Source: JAXHUE01 sp034189655
Lineage (GTDB): Bacteria > Chloroflexota > Dehalococcoidia > E44-bin15
Assembly (NCBI GenBank): GCA_034189655.1
Contig: JAXHUE010000013.1
Location: 1-45,581 of the forward strand
DNA: 45,581 bases
Direction: 5' to 3'
The translations under genes were made by a program, and so were the position numbers. The notes under the pieces were generated by a model. It made no database searches, was not told where the DNA came from, and saw only the letters and a program-made list of their open reading frames with translations. Below, piece after piece: positions 17,029-25,221 of this stretch (within the stretch, counting starts at the first letter, position 1; every line of letters starts with the position of its first letter).

Positions 17029-19139
17029 GCCTCGCCTGCCTCCCGCTCCAGCTCCTCCACGCGGCCGCTGAACTGGCACTGGGTGCACCTGGCACCACCC
17101 CGGCCCCGCTCCACCAGCAGCCCGCCACACTGGGGGCAGGGCTGGGCAATGGGCCTATAGCCGGTGGCGAAATCGCACTGCGGGTACCCAGAGCACCCGT
17201 AGAAGGTGCGCCTCTTCTTGCTCTGGCGCTCCACCAGCTCGCTGCCGCACTTGGGGCACTTGACCCCGATGTGCAGCGGCCGTGCGCTCTTGCACTCCGG
17301 GTACCCAGAGCAGGAGAGGAACCGCCCGTAGCGTCCCGACTTGATCACCATGGGGCGGCCGCACTGGGGACAGGTCTCGTCGGTGGGCTCACCCACTATC
17401 TTGACCCGCTCCACCTTCTGCTCCGCCGCCTGGAGCGTGCGCTCGAAGGGGTGGTAGAAGTCCTCCAGGAAGGGGGCCCACTGGCGCTCGCCGCGCGCTA
17501 TCTGGTCCAGCCCCTCCTCCATCTGGGCGGTGAAGCTGGGGTCGACGATGTCGGGGAACTGCTCGGCGAGGATGTCGCTCACCAGGAAGCCCAGCTCCAG
17601 GGGGAAGAGCCGGCCGCTCTCCCTCTTCACGTAGCCCCGCTCCTGGATGGTGGACAGTATGGGGGCATAGGTAGAGGGGCGCCCGATGCCCCTCTCCTCC
17701 AGCGCCCTGACCAGCGTGGCCTCGGTGAAGCGCTGCGGCGGCTGGGTGAAGCGCTGCTCCGGGAACAGGCCCAGCAGTGTAAGCGGCTCCCCCTTCTCCA
17801 GCGGGGGCAGCGGCCTCTTGCCGTCCTCGTCCTCGGCATCGTCCCGGCCCTCGCTGTAGAGGATGGTGAAGCCGGGGAAGGTCATCTCCGAGCTCTTGGC
17901 CCGCAGCAGGTAGGGGCCCTTTCTCCCCTCCCGCTGCGCCTCGATATCGACGGTGGTGGTATCGAGGAGGGCAGGGGACATCTGGCTGGAGACCATGCGC
18001 TTCCAGATGAGCTCGTAGAGGCGGTGCTGATCCCTGGTGAGGTACTGCTTTATGGCAGCCGGCTCCCGCCACACCGACGTGGGCCTGATCGCCTCGTGGG
18101 CCTCCTGGGCCCCCTTGGCCTTCCTGGTGAAGGCCCGCGGCCGCGGTGGCAGGTACTTGGCACCGTACTTGCTATTGACATAACGGCGGGTCTCCTCTAT
18201 CGCAGAGGATGCCACCCGCACCGAATCGGTGCGCATGTACGTTATCAGCCCCACCGAGCCCTCGTCGCCGATGGCCAGGCCCTCGTAGAGCTGCTGGGCC
18301 ACGGCCATGGTGTGCTTGGCAGTGAAGCGCAGCTTGCGCCACCCCTCCTGCTGTAGCGTGCTGGTGATGAACGGGGGCGCTGGCTGCCGTGCCACCTCTT
18401 TCTTCTGCACCCCGGCGACCGAGTAGCTGGCACGCTCAAGCTCAGAGACGATGGCCTGGGCCTCCTCGGCGCTCCCCACAGTCATCTTCCTGCCGCTGGC
18501 CGGGCCGATGAAGGTGGCGCGGAAGCCTTCGTCGCCATCCGTCTTCTTCAGCTCGGCCTCGATGGCCCAGTACTCGCGGGGGACGAAGGCCTCGATCTCC
18601 CGCTCCCGGTCCACTATCATCTTCAAGGCCACCGACTGCACCCTCCCCGCGGAGAGGCCGCGCCTCACCTTGCGCCACAGGAGGGGGCTCAGCTTGTAGC
18701 CCACCAGCCTGTCGAGGATGCGACGCGCCTGCTGGGCATTGACCAGGTCCATATCGATGTGGCGGGGGTGGTGGAAGGCCTCCTGCACCGCCTCCTTCGT
18801 GATCTCGTGGAACACCACCCGGCTCACCTTCCCGCTATCGAGCACCGCCGCCTGGCAGATGTGCCACGAGATGGCCTCGCCCTCGCGGTCGGGGTCTGTG
18901 GCCAGGTAGACTGCCTGGGCCTTCTTCGCGGCCCCCTTTATCTCCTTGACCACCGCCGCCTTCTCCCGGGGCACCGTGTAGTGCGGGGTGAAGCCGTCGT
19001 CTACGTCGACCCCCAGGCCGCTCTTGGGCAGGTCGCGCACGTGGCCCACCGAGGCCTTCACGACATAGCCTCCACCCAGTATGCGGCCCACCGTCTTGGC
19101 CTTGGCCGGAGACTCGACTATTACCAGACCTTCTTCCAT
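17025..19139 (-). CDS. topA: DNA topoisomerase I, type IA
   Basis: It relaxes negative supercoils through a 5'-phosphotyrosine intermediate. The 704-residue protein starts with the TOPRIM domain (VESPAKAKT; DPDREGE with acidic residues at 82 and 84) and carries the active-site Tyr301 in GLITYMRTDSVR. Later come GIGRPSTYA and three C-terminal four-Cys zinc modules (CPQC...CSGYPEC, CPKC...CSGYPQC, CPQC...CTQC), the last of slightly different spacing. It begins 12 bases after the DsbA-like gene and overlaps xer by four bases. Confidence 0.97.
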   Translation of the reverse strand: MEEGLVIVESPAKAKTVGRILGGGYVVKASVGHVRDLPKSGLGVDVDDGFTPHYTVPREKAAVVKEIKGAAKKAQAVYLATDPDREGEAISWHICQAAVLDSGKVSRVVFHEITKEAVQEAFHHPRHIDMDLVNAQQARRILDRLVGYKLSPLLWRKVRRGLSAGRVQSVALKMIVDREREIEAFVPREYWAIEAELKKTDGDEGFRATFIGPASGRKMTVGSAEEAQAIVSELERASYSVAGVQKKEVARQPAPPFITSTLQQEGWRKLRFTAKHTMAVAQQLYEGLAIGDEGSVGLITYMRTDSVRVASSAIEETRRYVNSKYGAKYLPPRPRAFTRKAKGAQEAHEAIRPTSVWREPAAIKQYLTRDQHRLYELIWKRMVSSQMSPALLDTTTVDIEAQREGRKGPYLLRAKSSEMTFPGFTILYSEGRDDAEDEDGKRPLPPLEKGEPLTLLGLFPEQRFTQPPQRFTEATLVRALEERGIGRPSTYAPILSTIQERGYVKRESGRLFPLELGFLVSDILAEQFPDIVDPSFTAQMEEGLDQIARGERQWAPFLEDFYHPFERTLQAAEQKVERVKIVGEPTDETCPQCGRPMVIKSGRYGRFLSCSGYPECKSARPLHIGVKCPKCGSELVERQSKKRRTFYGCSGYPQCDFATGYRPIAQPCPQCGGLLVERGRGGARCTQCQFSGRVEELEREAGEA

Positions 19140-19151
19140 GTCACCATGCCT

Positions 19152-19775
19152 TCACAGGGCCTGCCGGGCGAGCCTGACGTCCACCGCCCGGCGATACATC
19201 TCGATGGGGACGGCACCCTCCAGCACCACCACGTCGTCGAAGATGGCGGTGGGCACCCCGCTGAACCTGGTATCGGCGAGCGCCTCCCGGTAATCGGCGA
19301 GCACCTCTCCCTCCACGGCGCCGCTCTCGAAGTCGGCGACGAACGCCTCTCTATCGAGCCCGGCCTCGCCGGCGAGCGCGATGAGCACCTCGCGGTCGCT
19401 TACATCCCAGGTGCGCTCGAAGAACGCCGCGAGCAGCAGCAGGTGGTAGCGCCCGAAGGCCGCCTTCCCCTGCCGCCGGGCACACTTGGCCGCCGCCTGG
19501 GCCGGGACGCTGGACGAGGGCAGAGGTCTGGTGGCGGGCCAGGGGCTGTAGCGGATGGAGCCTTCCTCGGCCCCCGCCATGAGCCAGCTCCGGGCCATGG
19601 AGGGCCGGGGGTCGTATCCCTCTCTCTTCTGCCGCAGCAGCAGAAAGCTCTTCCACTCGATGCCGACCCGCTCCCCGTACTCGGCCTCTATGCCCCCCAG
19701 CCGCACCGCCGCCACGTAGCACCACGGGCACAGGTAGTCCGAGTACACGGCCACGCCCACCTTACCCGCCATCAC
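19152..19775 (-). CDS. DsbA/FrnE-like thioredoxin-fold protein
   Basis: A 207-residue cytoplasmic-type DSBA-domain protein. The active-site CPWC (Cys16-Cys19, in SDYLCPWCYVA) follows the first strand directly, with no signal peptide. The helical insertion spans about residues 60-150, and the cis-Pro loop is SGVPTAIFDD near the end. This arrangement matches the FrnE/DsbA-like oxidoreductase group found in many anaerobes, whose substrates are mostly unknown. Two ATG codons stand side by side (19775 and 19772); the first overlaps the dprA stop as ATGA and is preferred. Confidence 0.87.
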   Translation of the reverse strand: MMAGKVGVAVYSDYLCPWCYVAAVRLGGIEAEYGERVGIEWKSFLLLRQKREGYDPRPSMARSWLMAGAEEGSIRYSPWPATRPLPSSSVPAQAAAKCARRQGKAAFGRYHLLLLAAFFERTWDVSDREVLIALAGEAGLDREAFVADFESGAVEGEVLADYREALADTRFSGVPTAIFDDVVVLEGAVPIEMYRRAVDVRLARQAL

Positions 19776-20887
19776 TCCACCGTGACCCGGTACTCCTCCC
19801 GGGCCTCCCGGGCGACGATATAGTTCATGCCGCCGACCTGCCGCACCATCCCCTTAAGCTCCATCTGGGCCAGCGTGCTCGATACCGCAGATATGGGGAG
19901 CCCAGCGCGACGACCCACCTCGTCGATGTGGGTGGGCTCGGCGGAGATATGCTTCAGGAGGAGCGCCTCCTCCGCGCTCGCCCCGATGGCCTCCTTGACC
20001 TCCCGGTGCTGCACCGCCATGGTGAGGTTGAGCTCCTCCAGCACATCGCGCGCCTCCTGCACCAGCTTGGCCCCCTCCTGGATGAGGCGGTTGGCCCCCC
20101 GGCTCACCTCTGAGAGCACGCTCCCCGGTACCGCGAATACCTCCCGGTCCTGCTCCAGGGCCAGCCGGGCCGTTATCAGGGCCCCGCTTTTTATGCCGGC
20201 CTCGACCACGAGGACACCCAGGCTCATGCCACTCATGATACGGTTGCGGCGGGGGAAGTTGGCGGCACGGGGCTGGGTCCCCAGCGGCTGCTCGCTCACC
20301 AGGGCCCCGTGCTCCATGACCTCGCGCGCCAGGTTGGCGTGCTCGCTGGGGTAGACCATGTCCAGCCCACAGCCGAAGACGGCGATGGTCCTCCCGCCGG
20401 CATCGATGGCGGCGCGGTGGGCGATGGCATCTATGCCCCGGGCCAGCCCGCTCACGATGGTTATGGCGTTGCGCGCCAGGTCGGCGGCGAGCTGCCCCGC
20501 CACCTCCCGGCCGTAGTACGTGGGGCGCCTGGTCCCCACCACGGCGACAGACCACTCATCATCGGGGGCCAGGGCCCCCTTCACGAAGAGGACGGGCGGG
20601 GGGTCGTATATCTCCTTGAGCCGCGCCGGGTACTCCTCGTCCTTCAGGGTGAGCGCCCTCACCCGGTAGCGCTCCAGCCTCTCCATCTCATCGTCTGGGG
20701 ATATGCGGGCGCGCCCGGCCACGACTGAGCTTATGGAGCGGCGGTCCAGGCCGGCTGCCTCCAGGTCGGCAGCGCCGGCACGCCAGGCACGCTCCATGTC
20801 GCCGAAGTGCCGCTCCAGGAGCCCAAGCCTCACCCGCCCCATGCCCGGGATCAGGGTGAACCCCACCCAGTACTTAGTATCGCTCAT
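19772..20887 (-). CDS. dprA: DNA-processing protein DprA (Smf)
   Basis: DprA loads RecA on single-stranded DNA taken up in natural transformation. I choose ATG 20887 because GAGG lies six bases upstream and the predicted transcription start falls near 20902; the in-frame GTG at 20908 would lie upstream of that. The 371-residue protein has an N-terminal HhH/SAM-like part (LIPGMGRVRLG), the Rossmann DprA core (VAVVGTRRPTYYG, SGLARGID, VFGCGLDMVYP, SEQPLGTQP, FPRRNRIMSGMS, KSGALITA) and a C-terminal winged helix (PTHIDEVGRRAGLP). It leads the long minus-strand operon, and together with the pilus genes hints at competence. Confidence 0.95.
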   Translation of the reverse strand: MSDTKYWVGFTLIPGMGRVRLGLLERHFGDMERAWRAGAADLEAAGLDRRSISSVVAGRARISPDDEMERLERYRVRALTLKDEEYPARLKEIYDPPPVLFVKGALAPDDEWSVAVVGTRRPTYYGREVAGQLAADLARNAITIVSGLARGIDAIAHRAAIDAGGRTIAVFGCGLDMVYPSEHANLAREVMEHGALVSEQPLGTQPRAANFPRRNRIMSGMSLGVLVVEAGIKSGALITARLALEQDREVFAVPGSVLSEVSRGANRLIQEGAKLVQEARDVLEELNLTMAVQHREVKEAIGASAEEALLLKHISAEPTHIDEVGRRAGLPISAVSSTLAQMELKGMVRQVGGMNYIVAREAREEYRVTVE

Positions 20888-20908
20888 CTTCGTCCTCGAA
20901 GTTGACAC

Positions 20909-20938
20909 ATTCTAGCACAAAGGTGAGGGGTAAGACAA
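20909..20938 (-). promoter_or_regulatory. Candidate promoter of the dprA operon
   Basis: On the minus strand TTGTCT (20938-20933), an 18-base spacer and TAGAAT (20914-20909) precede dprA. The expected start near 20902 leaves a short leader holding the GAGG ribosome-binding site. It would drive the eleven-gene operon. Confidence 0.55.
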
Positions 20939-21001
20939 TCGAAAGCGGCCCTCTTGGTCACAGCGTCCTTGCGTGGGGAGGTCGTGGCCGGCGGCCGGGC
21001 G

Positions 21002-22336
21002 TTACCGCACCTTGCCCGGCTCCGATGGAGAGGGGGAAAGGCCATAGGACTGTTTCAGCCTCGCCAGGTAGTCTTTGTTCTGTATCTCCCACTTCCTGAT
21101 CAGCCGGCGACCAACGCTCCTGATGTAGAAATCGGCAAACCTGCCCTTAAAGAACATCCTGGCGGCGTTGTAGCGGGAGTAGAACTTCTTCATCGCCTCC
21201 AGGGTCTGCCTCTGCATCTCCAGGGGCGATATCTTGTCCGGCAGATGAACCACGTGGCTGCCGTCGAAGAGCTGCCAGTCGGTGGGGAAACGCTTCACTA
21301 TGAACCGCCCGGCATCCCTCACCCCGTCGTACAGCCTGCTGCCGATGATGGGGATGAGTATCGATAGCTGCAGGCTATCTATCCCCAGCTTATCGTACAC
21401 GTCGCTGTAGCCCTCAGAGATGAACATGCCGTGGACCCTGATACCATGTCTGTGCAGGACATCTATGCAGCGGACGATGTCCTCCGGTGCCTGCTTCTTG
21501 TTGTACTGCTTCAGTGTCTCGGCATCCACGGACTCGAACCCGATGCACAGGTGACGGCACTTCGCCTCGGCCATGAGCGCCACCAGCTCCTCGTCGCGGG
21601 CCACATCGGCCCTCACCTGCGCCGTCCACCTGGGGACGGTCCTCTCCTCCGTCATCCCGGTGAGCAGCTCCCTGGTCCTCGTCCTGTTGGCGGCGAAGTT
21701 GTCGTCGTAGAAAAACACGCTCTTGTGCCGGGAGCGGGAGAGCTCCGCGAGCACGCTCTGGGCGCTGCGGAAGCGGTACCTCCGGCCGAACATGGGGCTC
21801 ACCGAGCAGAAGGTGCAGTCGTAGGGACAGCCCCGCGATGTCGATATCGGCGTGATGGACATCCTGTCCTTGAGCCCGTGTACCAGGGAGAAGTCGGGGA
21901 AGGGCAGCCCGTCGAGGTCCTCCACCGGTATGCCGCGGACTATGTGCTCGCCGCCGCTCTCCACCAGGTCCGAGATGACCACCTCCCCCTCTCCGGTCAC
22001 CACGTGGTCGGCGTACTGCGCCGCCTCCTCCGGGAGGAAGGTGGCGTGGGCCCCGCCGATGATGACCCTCCCCCTGGGGTTCAGCTCCCGGTAGCGCTCT
22101 GCTATCTCGTACCCGCGGGGGGCCGTGGTGGTCATTATGGATATGCCCAGGACGTCCGAGTCCGCTACCTGGGACAGGTCCAGCTCCTTTATGTTCTCGT
22201 TGTAGACGGTGACATCGTGGCCGCGCTCCTTGAGTATGGTGCCCAGGTATATCGGCCCCAGGAGGGGCAGGCGCTCGATAAACATGGTGTAGAAATTGTA
22301 GAAGGGTGACTTGGGCTCTACTATGGAGATTTTCAT
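21002..22336 (-). CDS. B12-binding-domain radical SAM protein
   Basis: A 444-residue class B-type radical SAM protein, of the wide group that includes methyltransferases and BchE/HpnP-like enzymes. Residues 1-130 resemble a cobalamin-binding Rossmann domain (LGISIMTTTAPRGYEIA; GGAHATFLPEEA; VTGEGE). The DxHxxG base-off motif is absent. The [4Fe-4S]-SAM motif is Cys170, Cys174 and Cys177 in RGCPYDCTFCS, followed by FYDDNF and the C-terminal TIM-barrel parts (GFESVDAETLKQYNK). The C-terminal 100 residues are basic and aromatic-rich (KKFYSRYNAARMFFKGRF). It stands alone between dprA and two tRNA genes, so the neighbours do not reveal its substrate. Confidence 0.88.
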   Translation of the reverse strand: MKISIVEPKSPFYNFYTMFIERLPLLGPIYLGTILKERGHDVTVYNENIKELDLSQVADSDVLGISIMTTTAPRGYEIAERYRELNPRGRVIIGGAHATFLPEEAAQYADHVVTGEGEVVISDLVESGGEHIVRGIPVEDLDGLPFPDFSLVHGLKDRMSITPISTSRGCPYDCTFCSVSPMFGRRYRFRSAQSVLAELSRSRHKSVFFYDDNFAANRTRTRELLTGMTEERTVPRWTAQVRADVARDEELVALMAEAKCRHLCIGFESVDAETLKQYNKKQAPEDIVRCIDVLHRHGIRVHGMFISEGYSDVYDKLGIDSLQLSILIPIIGSRLYDGVRDAGRFIVKRFPTDWQLFDGSHVVHLPDKISPLEMQRQTLEAMKKFYSRYNAARMFFKGRFADFYIRSVGRRLIRKWEIQNKDYLARLKQSYGLSPSPSEPGKVR

Positions 22337-22383
22337 TCTGGCACGCTTTCCTCTCTATACCAATCTGTGTACGCTATGGGTAG

Positions 22384-22392
22384 ATTATAACA
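22384..22392 (-). promoter_or_regulatory. Extended -10 promoter of the radical SAM gene
   Basis: The minus strand reads TGTTATAAT, an extended -10 element with a perfect TATAAT, 48 bases before the radical SAM ATG. No good -35 box is found at the usual distance, which fits extended -10 promoters. Confidence 0.5.
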
Positions 22393-22482
22393 TAACGAGA
22401 GCAGGAAGAGAAACAACGAATCTCGCGCAGCAGGCCGTGGGGAGGAAGGTAGTGTACTCATGGAGGCACGAGCCAGAGGAAG

Positions 22483-22567
22483 CGGAGAGGGTGGGATTCG
22501 AACCCACGAGGGGTTTCCCCCTACGCGCTCTCCAGGCGCGCCTGATCGGCCACTCCAGCACCTCTCC
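22483..22567 (-). tRNA. tRNA-Ser (anticodon GGA)
   Basis: Folding by eye gives a seven-pair acceptor stem (GGAGAGG with CCTCTCC), a D arm, an anticodon stem CGCGC/GCGCG around loop CTGGAGA (anticodon GGA), a long class II variable arm and a T arm GTGGG-TTCGAAT-CCCAC. Discriminator is G. CCA is not encoded (GCT follows). Confidence 0.95.
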
Positions 22568-22659
22568 GCAGATAGCCACCGGTGGGGTGCTCACCACGAG
22601 GCTTCCCTGCTGTCGCCCTCGCCGCACCATCACCGGGCCACACACGGCAACATCGGCCG

Positions 22660-22689
22660 ATTATACCATACCTGCGGGCAGGGCGGCAA
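22660..22689 (-). promoter_or_regulatory. Promoter of tRNA-Ser(GGA)
   Basis: Minus strand: TTGCCG (22689-22684), an 18-base spacer and a perfect TATAAT (22665-22660), upstream of the tRNA with about 85 bases of precursor leader. Confidence 0.6.
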
Positions 22690-22776
22690 ACACGCGGCGT
22701 ACCACGCGCCACGATCGAGGGGCTACCGCCGGAGACGTCCCCCAGCGCTCACCAGGGACGACAAAGGGGAGCCAAG

Positions 22777-22862
22777 CGGAGAGGGTGGGATTCGAACCCA
22801 CGGTCCCTTATCGGGACACCGCTTTTCGAGAGCGGCACCATAAACCACTCGGACACCTCTCC
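22777..22862 (-). tRNA. tRNA-Ser (anticodon CGA)
   Basis: A second class II tRNA with the same acceptor stem (GGAGAGG/CCTCTCC) and T arm as the neighbouring tRNA-Ser. The anticodon stem CCGCT/AGCGG holds loop CTCGAAA (anticodon CGA), and a long variable arm (GTCCC...GGGAC) is present. Discriminator G; CCA not encoded. Confidence 0.95.
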
Positions 22863-22920
22863 ACATACACACACTGCGAACGCGGGGCCTACCCTTCCGT
22901 GCCTGCTCACTCATAAACGG

Positions 22921-22948
22921 GCACTGCCCCGCCGGCAGTGCTATTATA
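22921..22948 (-). promoter_or_regulatory. -10 box and leader hairpin upstream of tRNA-Ser(CGA)
   Basis: A perfect TATAAT lies on the minus strand (22948-22943); its -35 box would fall in the N gap. Immediately downstream is an eight-base perfect hairpin (GCACTGCC/GGCAGTGC, 22921-22941) that would sit at the 5' end of the tRNA precursor. Confidence 0.5.
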
Positions 22949-22959
22949 CCTGGAGGGCA

Positions 22960-23059
22960 NNNNNNNNNNNNNNNNNNNNNNNNNNNNNNNNNNNNNNNNN
23001 NNNNNNNNNNNNNNNNNNNNNNNNNNNNNNNNNNNNNNNNNNNNNNNNNNNNNNNNNNN
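22960..23059. other. Assembly gap of 100 N
   Basis: Exactly 100 N, the usual placeholder for a gap of unknown size. The 180 bases after it (23060-23241) hold a GC-rich imperfect hairpin around 23094-23122 but no gene I can support. Confidence 0.98.
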
Positions 23060-23241
23060 AGCCCGCCCCCGGTGCCGCCCCGGGCCCAGGGGTTATCCCC
23101 CACACCATCGTGGTGCCGGGGTGACCGTTTCTGGTAGCTTATACCCTATGGCTCGCAGGGAAAATGGCCATAATTTAGACTGCACGACACGTACCTATAC
23201 AGGCGCCGGCCACGGATTATGCCCTCATGGCGCCTACTTGG

Positions 23242-23270
23242 TTGACATTTTTGCATAAATATGCTTAAAT
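23242..23270 (+). promoter_or_regulatory. pilB promoter with palindrome in the spacer
   Basis: TTGACA (23242-23247), a 17-base spacer and TTAAAT (23265-23270). The spacer holds an inverted repeat GCATA-AA-TATGC (23253-23264), a possible repressor site. Expected start is near 23277, about 74 bases before pilB. Confidence 0.6.
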
Positions 23271-23350
23271 TAATCTTCTCGACAGAGTATATTGGTTTCC
23301 AGAGCTGGCGATAGGTATGCGGCGAGGAGAACAGGGCCACTTGAGGGCAG

Positions 23351-25060
23351 ATGGCCGAACGAGTGATGGTGGAGACACGGAAGCGGAAACAGATAGACCA
23401 GCTCCTGGTGGAGGGGTCTTTCATCACCCCAGAGCAGTTGGAGCATGCCCGCACGGCAGCCCGACAGGCCAACAAGGATCTGAGGCAGGTGCTGCTTGAC
23501 CAGCAGCTCATCAGCAGGGAGACCCTGGCCACCGTCTTAAGCTTTCAGCTCAATGTCCCCACCATAGACCTAAAGCAGACGCATATACAGCCAGCGGCCC
23601 TGGCACTGATACCGGAGGACGTCGCACGGGAGAACAGCGTACTGCCCATCAGCCTGGACGGCGATACCCTGACCGTAGCCCTGGAGGACCCCGATAACCT
23701 CCAGCTCATCGATACCCTTGCCACCCTCACCAAGAAGAGGATCAAGCCCGTCATCCCCCTCCGCGGCGGCGTTCGCGATGCCATAGACTCCCAGTACAAG
23801 CTGACCACGCAGATAGAGAAGGAGCTCAAGCAGATACTGGGCACCGCCCAGGCCAAGTCCTTAAACGAGCCCCTGCTCAGCGTGGATGCCATCAGCCAGG
23901 CCCCCGTGGTGCGGGCAGTGGACCTGCTCCTCTCACAGGCGGTGCGGGAGCGGGCGTCGGACATCCACATAGTCCCCAAAGAGGGCGGCCTCCAGATACG
24001 CTACCGCATCGATGGCATCCTCCACGACTCCGTGTCCCTGCCCCACGATGTCCACCCGGCGATAGTGACCAGGATCAAGGTGATGGCCAACATGAACATC
24101 GCAGAGCGCAGGCGCGCCCAGGATGGACAGTTCAGCGCCACCATCGGCGATAAGAACATAGACTTCCGCGTCGCTACCATAGGTACCAGCTTCGGGGAGA
24201 TGGTGGTGATGCGCGTGCTCGATAAGTCGTTCTCCCTGTACGAGCTCTCGGAGCTGGGCATGGCGACACACACACTGGATATCTACCGGCAGTGCCTGGA
24301 CTCTCCCTTCGGCATGATCATGATCAGTGGGCCTACCGGCTCGGGCAAGACCACCACCCTCTATGCATCGGTGGGCAAGCTGGACAGCACAGAGCTCAAC
24401 ATAATGACCATCGAGGACCCGGTAGAGTACCAGTTCCAGGGGGTGCGCCAGATCCAGGTGAACAGGGCGGCAGACATCACCTTCGCCGCCGGGCTGCGTG
24501 CCATCATGCGCCTCGACCCCGACGTCATTCTCGTCGGCGAGATCCGCGACTCGGAAACGGCCAACACCGCCATACAGGCCTCCCTCACCGGGCACCTGGT
24601 GCTGACCTCCATTCACGCCAACGATGCCGTGGGGGCGCTTATCCGCCTGGTAGACCTGGGTGTCGAGCCCTTCCTGGTCACGTCAGGCGTCATCGCCGCG
24701 GCGTCACAGCGACTGGTGAGGAGGGTCTGCCCCTACTGCCAGGCCGTTAGGGAGGCGACCCCCCAGGAGATAGCAGCCTACGAGAAGGAGATGGGAGAGA
24801 CCAAGACCGAGTTCTACTACGGCACTGGATGCAACTTCTGCTCCAACACCGGCTACCTGGGGCGCACCGGCGTCTTCGAGGTGTTTGCCATGAGCGACCA
24901 GATACGCAGCATCCTGAGCCGGCAGGGGACCGCGCCCGAGATCAAGGAGCAGGCGCTGGCAGAGGGAATGATAACCATGCGCCGCCACGGCATGATGAAG
25001 GCCAAGGAGGGACTGACCACCCCTTCCGAGGTGATGAGGCACGTCTTCACCATCGGATGA
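23351..25060 (+). CDS. pilB: Type IV pilus assembly ATPase PilB (GspE family)
   Basis: PilB is the cytoplasmic hexameric ATPase that powers pilus extension. The 569-residue protein starts after GAGGGCAG; a second ATG five codons later is possible. It has an N-terminal T2SSE_N/MshEN-like domain (about 15-150: ITPEQLEHA, GDTLTVALEDPDN) and a second N-domain (ASDIHIVP near 202). The catalytic domain follows with Walker A GPTGSGKT (327-334), the Asp box EDPVEYQ (355-361), Walker B DVILVGEIRD (391-400) and the His box LTSIHAND. A zinc four-Cys module (CPYC, then CNFC) is typical of PilB/GspE and absent from PilT, so this is the extension motor. A separate promoter and leader precede pilC 160 bases downstream. 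Confidence 0.96.
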   Translation: MAERVMVETRKRKQIDQLLVEGSFITPEQLEHARTAARQANKDLRQVLLDQQLISRETLATVLSFQLNVPTIDLKQTHIQPAALALIPEDVARENSVLPISLDGDTLTVALEDPDNLQLIDTLATLTKKRIKPVIPLRGGVRDAIDSQYKLTTQIEKELKQILGTAQAKSLNEPLLSVDAISQAPVVRAVDLLLSQAVRERASDIHIVPKEGGLQIRYRIDGILHDSVSLPHDVHPAIVTRIKVMANMNIAERRRAQDGQFSATIGDKNIDFRVATIGTSFGEMVVMRVLDKSFSLYELSELGMATHTLDIYRQCLDSPFGMIMISGPTGSGKTTTLYASVGKLDSTELNIMTIEDPVEYQFQGVRQIQVNRAADITFAAGLRAIMRLDPDVILVGEIRDSETANTAIQASLTGHLVLTSIHANDAVGALIRLVDLGVEPFLVTSGVIAAASQRLVRRVCPYCQAVREATPQEIAAYEKEMGETKTEFYYGTGCNFCSNTGYLGRTGVFEVFAMSDQIRSILSRQGTAPEIKEQALAEGMITMRRHGMMKAKEGLTTPSEVMRHVFTIG

Positions 25061-25102
25061 AAAGGGGGGCTGGCATAATATAAACCAAAATAGAGCAAAA
25101 TA

Positions 25103-25131
25103 TTGTAATATTAGATAATTTGTGGTATAAT
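25103..25131 (+). promoter_or_regulatory. Promoter upstream of pilC
   Basis: TTGTAA (25103-25108), a 17-base spacer and a perfect TATAAT (25126-25131) in an AT-rich patch between pilB and pilC. The -35 box lies inside an AATATT-GT-AATATT-like repeat near 25099-25112. Expected start near 25138. Confidence 0.75.
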
Positions 25132-25146
25132 GCACCATAATCCGTC

Positions 25147-25174
25147 TGGTTTGGAGTTTGCCAAACCATTTTTT
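25147..25174 (+). terminator. Terminator hairpin inside the pilC leader (attenuator candidate)
   Basis: A perfect eight-base stem (TGGTTTGG 25147-25154 with CCAAACCA 25161-25168), a six-base loop and six T (25169-25174) form a canonical intrinsic terminator. It stands downstream of the promoter at 25103-25131 and upstream of pilC (25222), so it would end transcripts from that promoter after about 37 bases unless it is overcome. It could also simply end pilB transcription. Confidence 0.8.
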
Positions 25175-25221
25175 AACCCCACGATAGAGTGGGATGACTA
25201 ACGACAGCAGAGGGCTCCGAT

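Noticed and set aside
20994..21020. Seven-base stem GCCGGGC/GCCCGGC at the 3' end of the radical SAM gene
   Set aside because: No T-run follows on the minus strand, and the right arm is coding sequence.
21431..22309. A 292-codon plus-strand frame
   Set aside because: It is antisense to the radical SAM gene and has no recognisable motif.
22311..23258. Plus-strand frames across the tRNA-Ser genes and the N gap
   Set aside because: They read through two tRNA genes in antisense and through N, so they cannot be real proteins.
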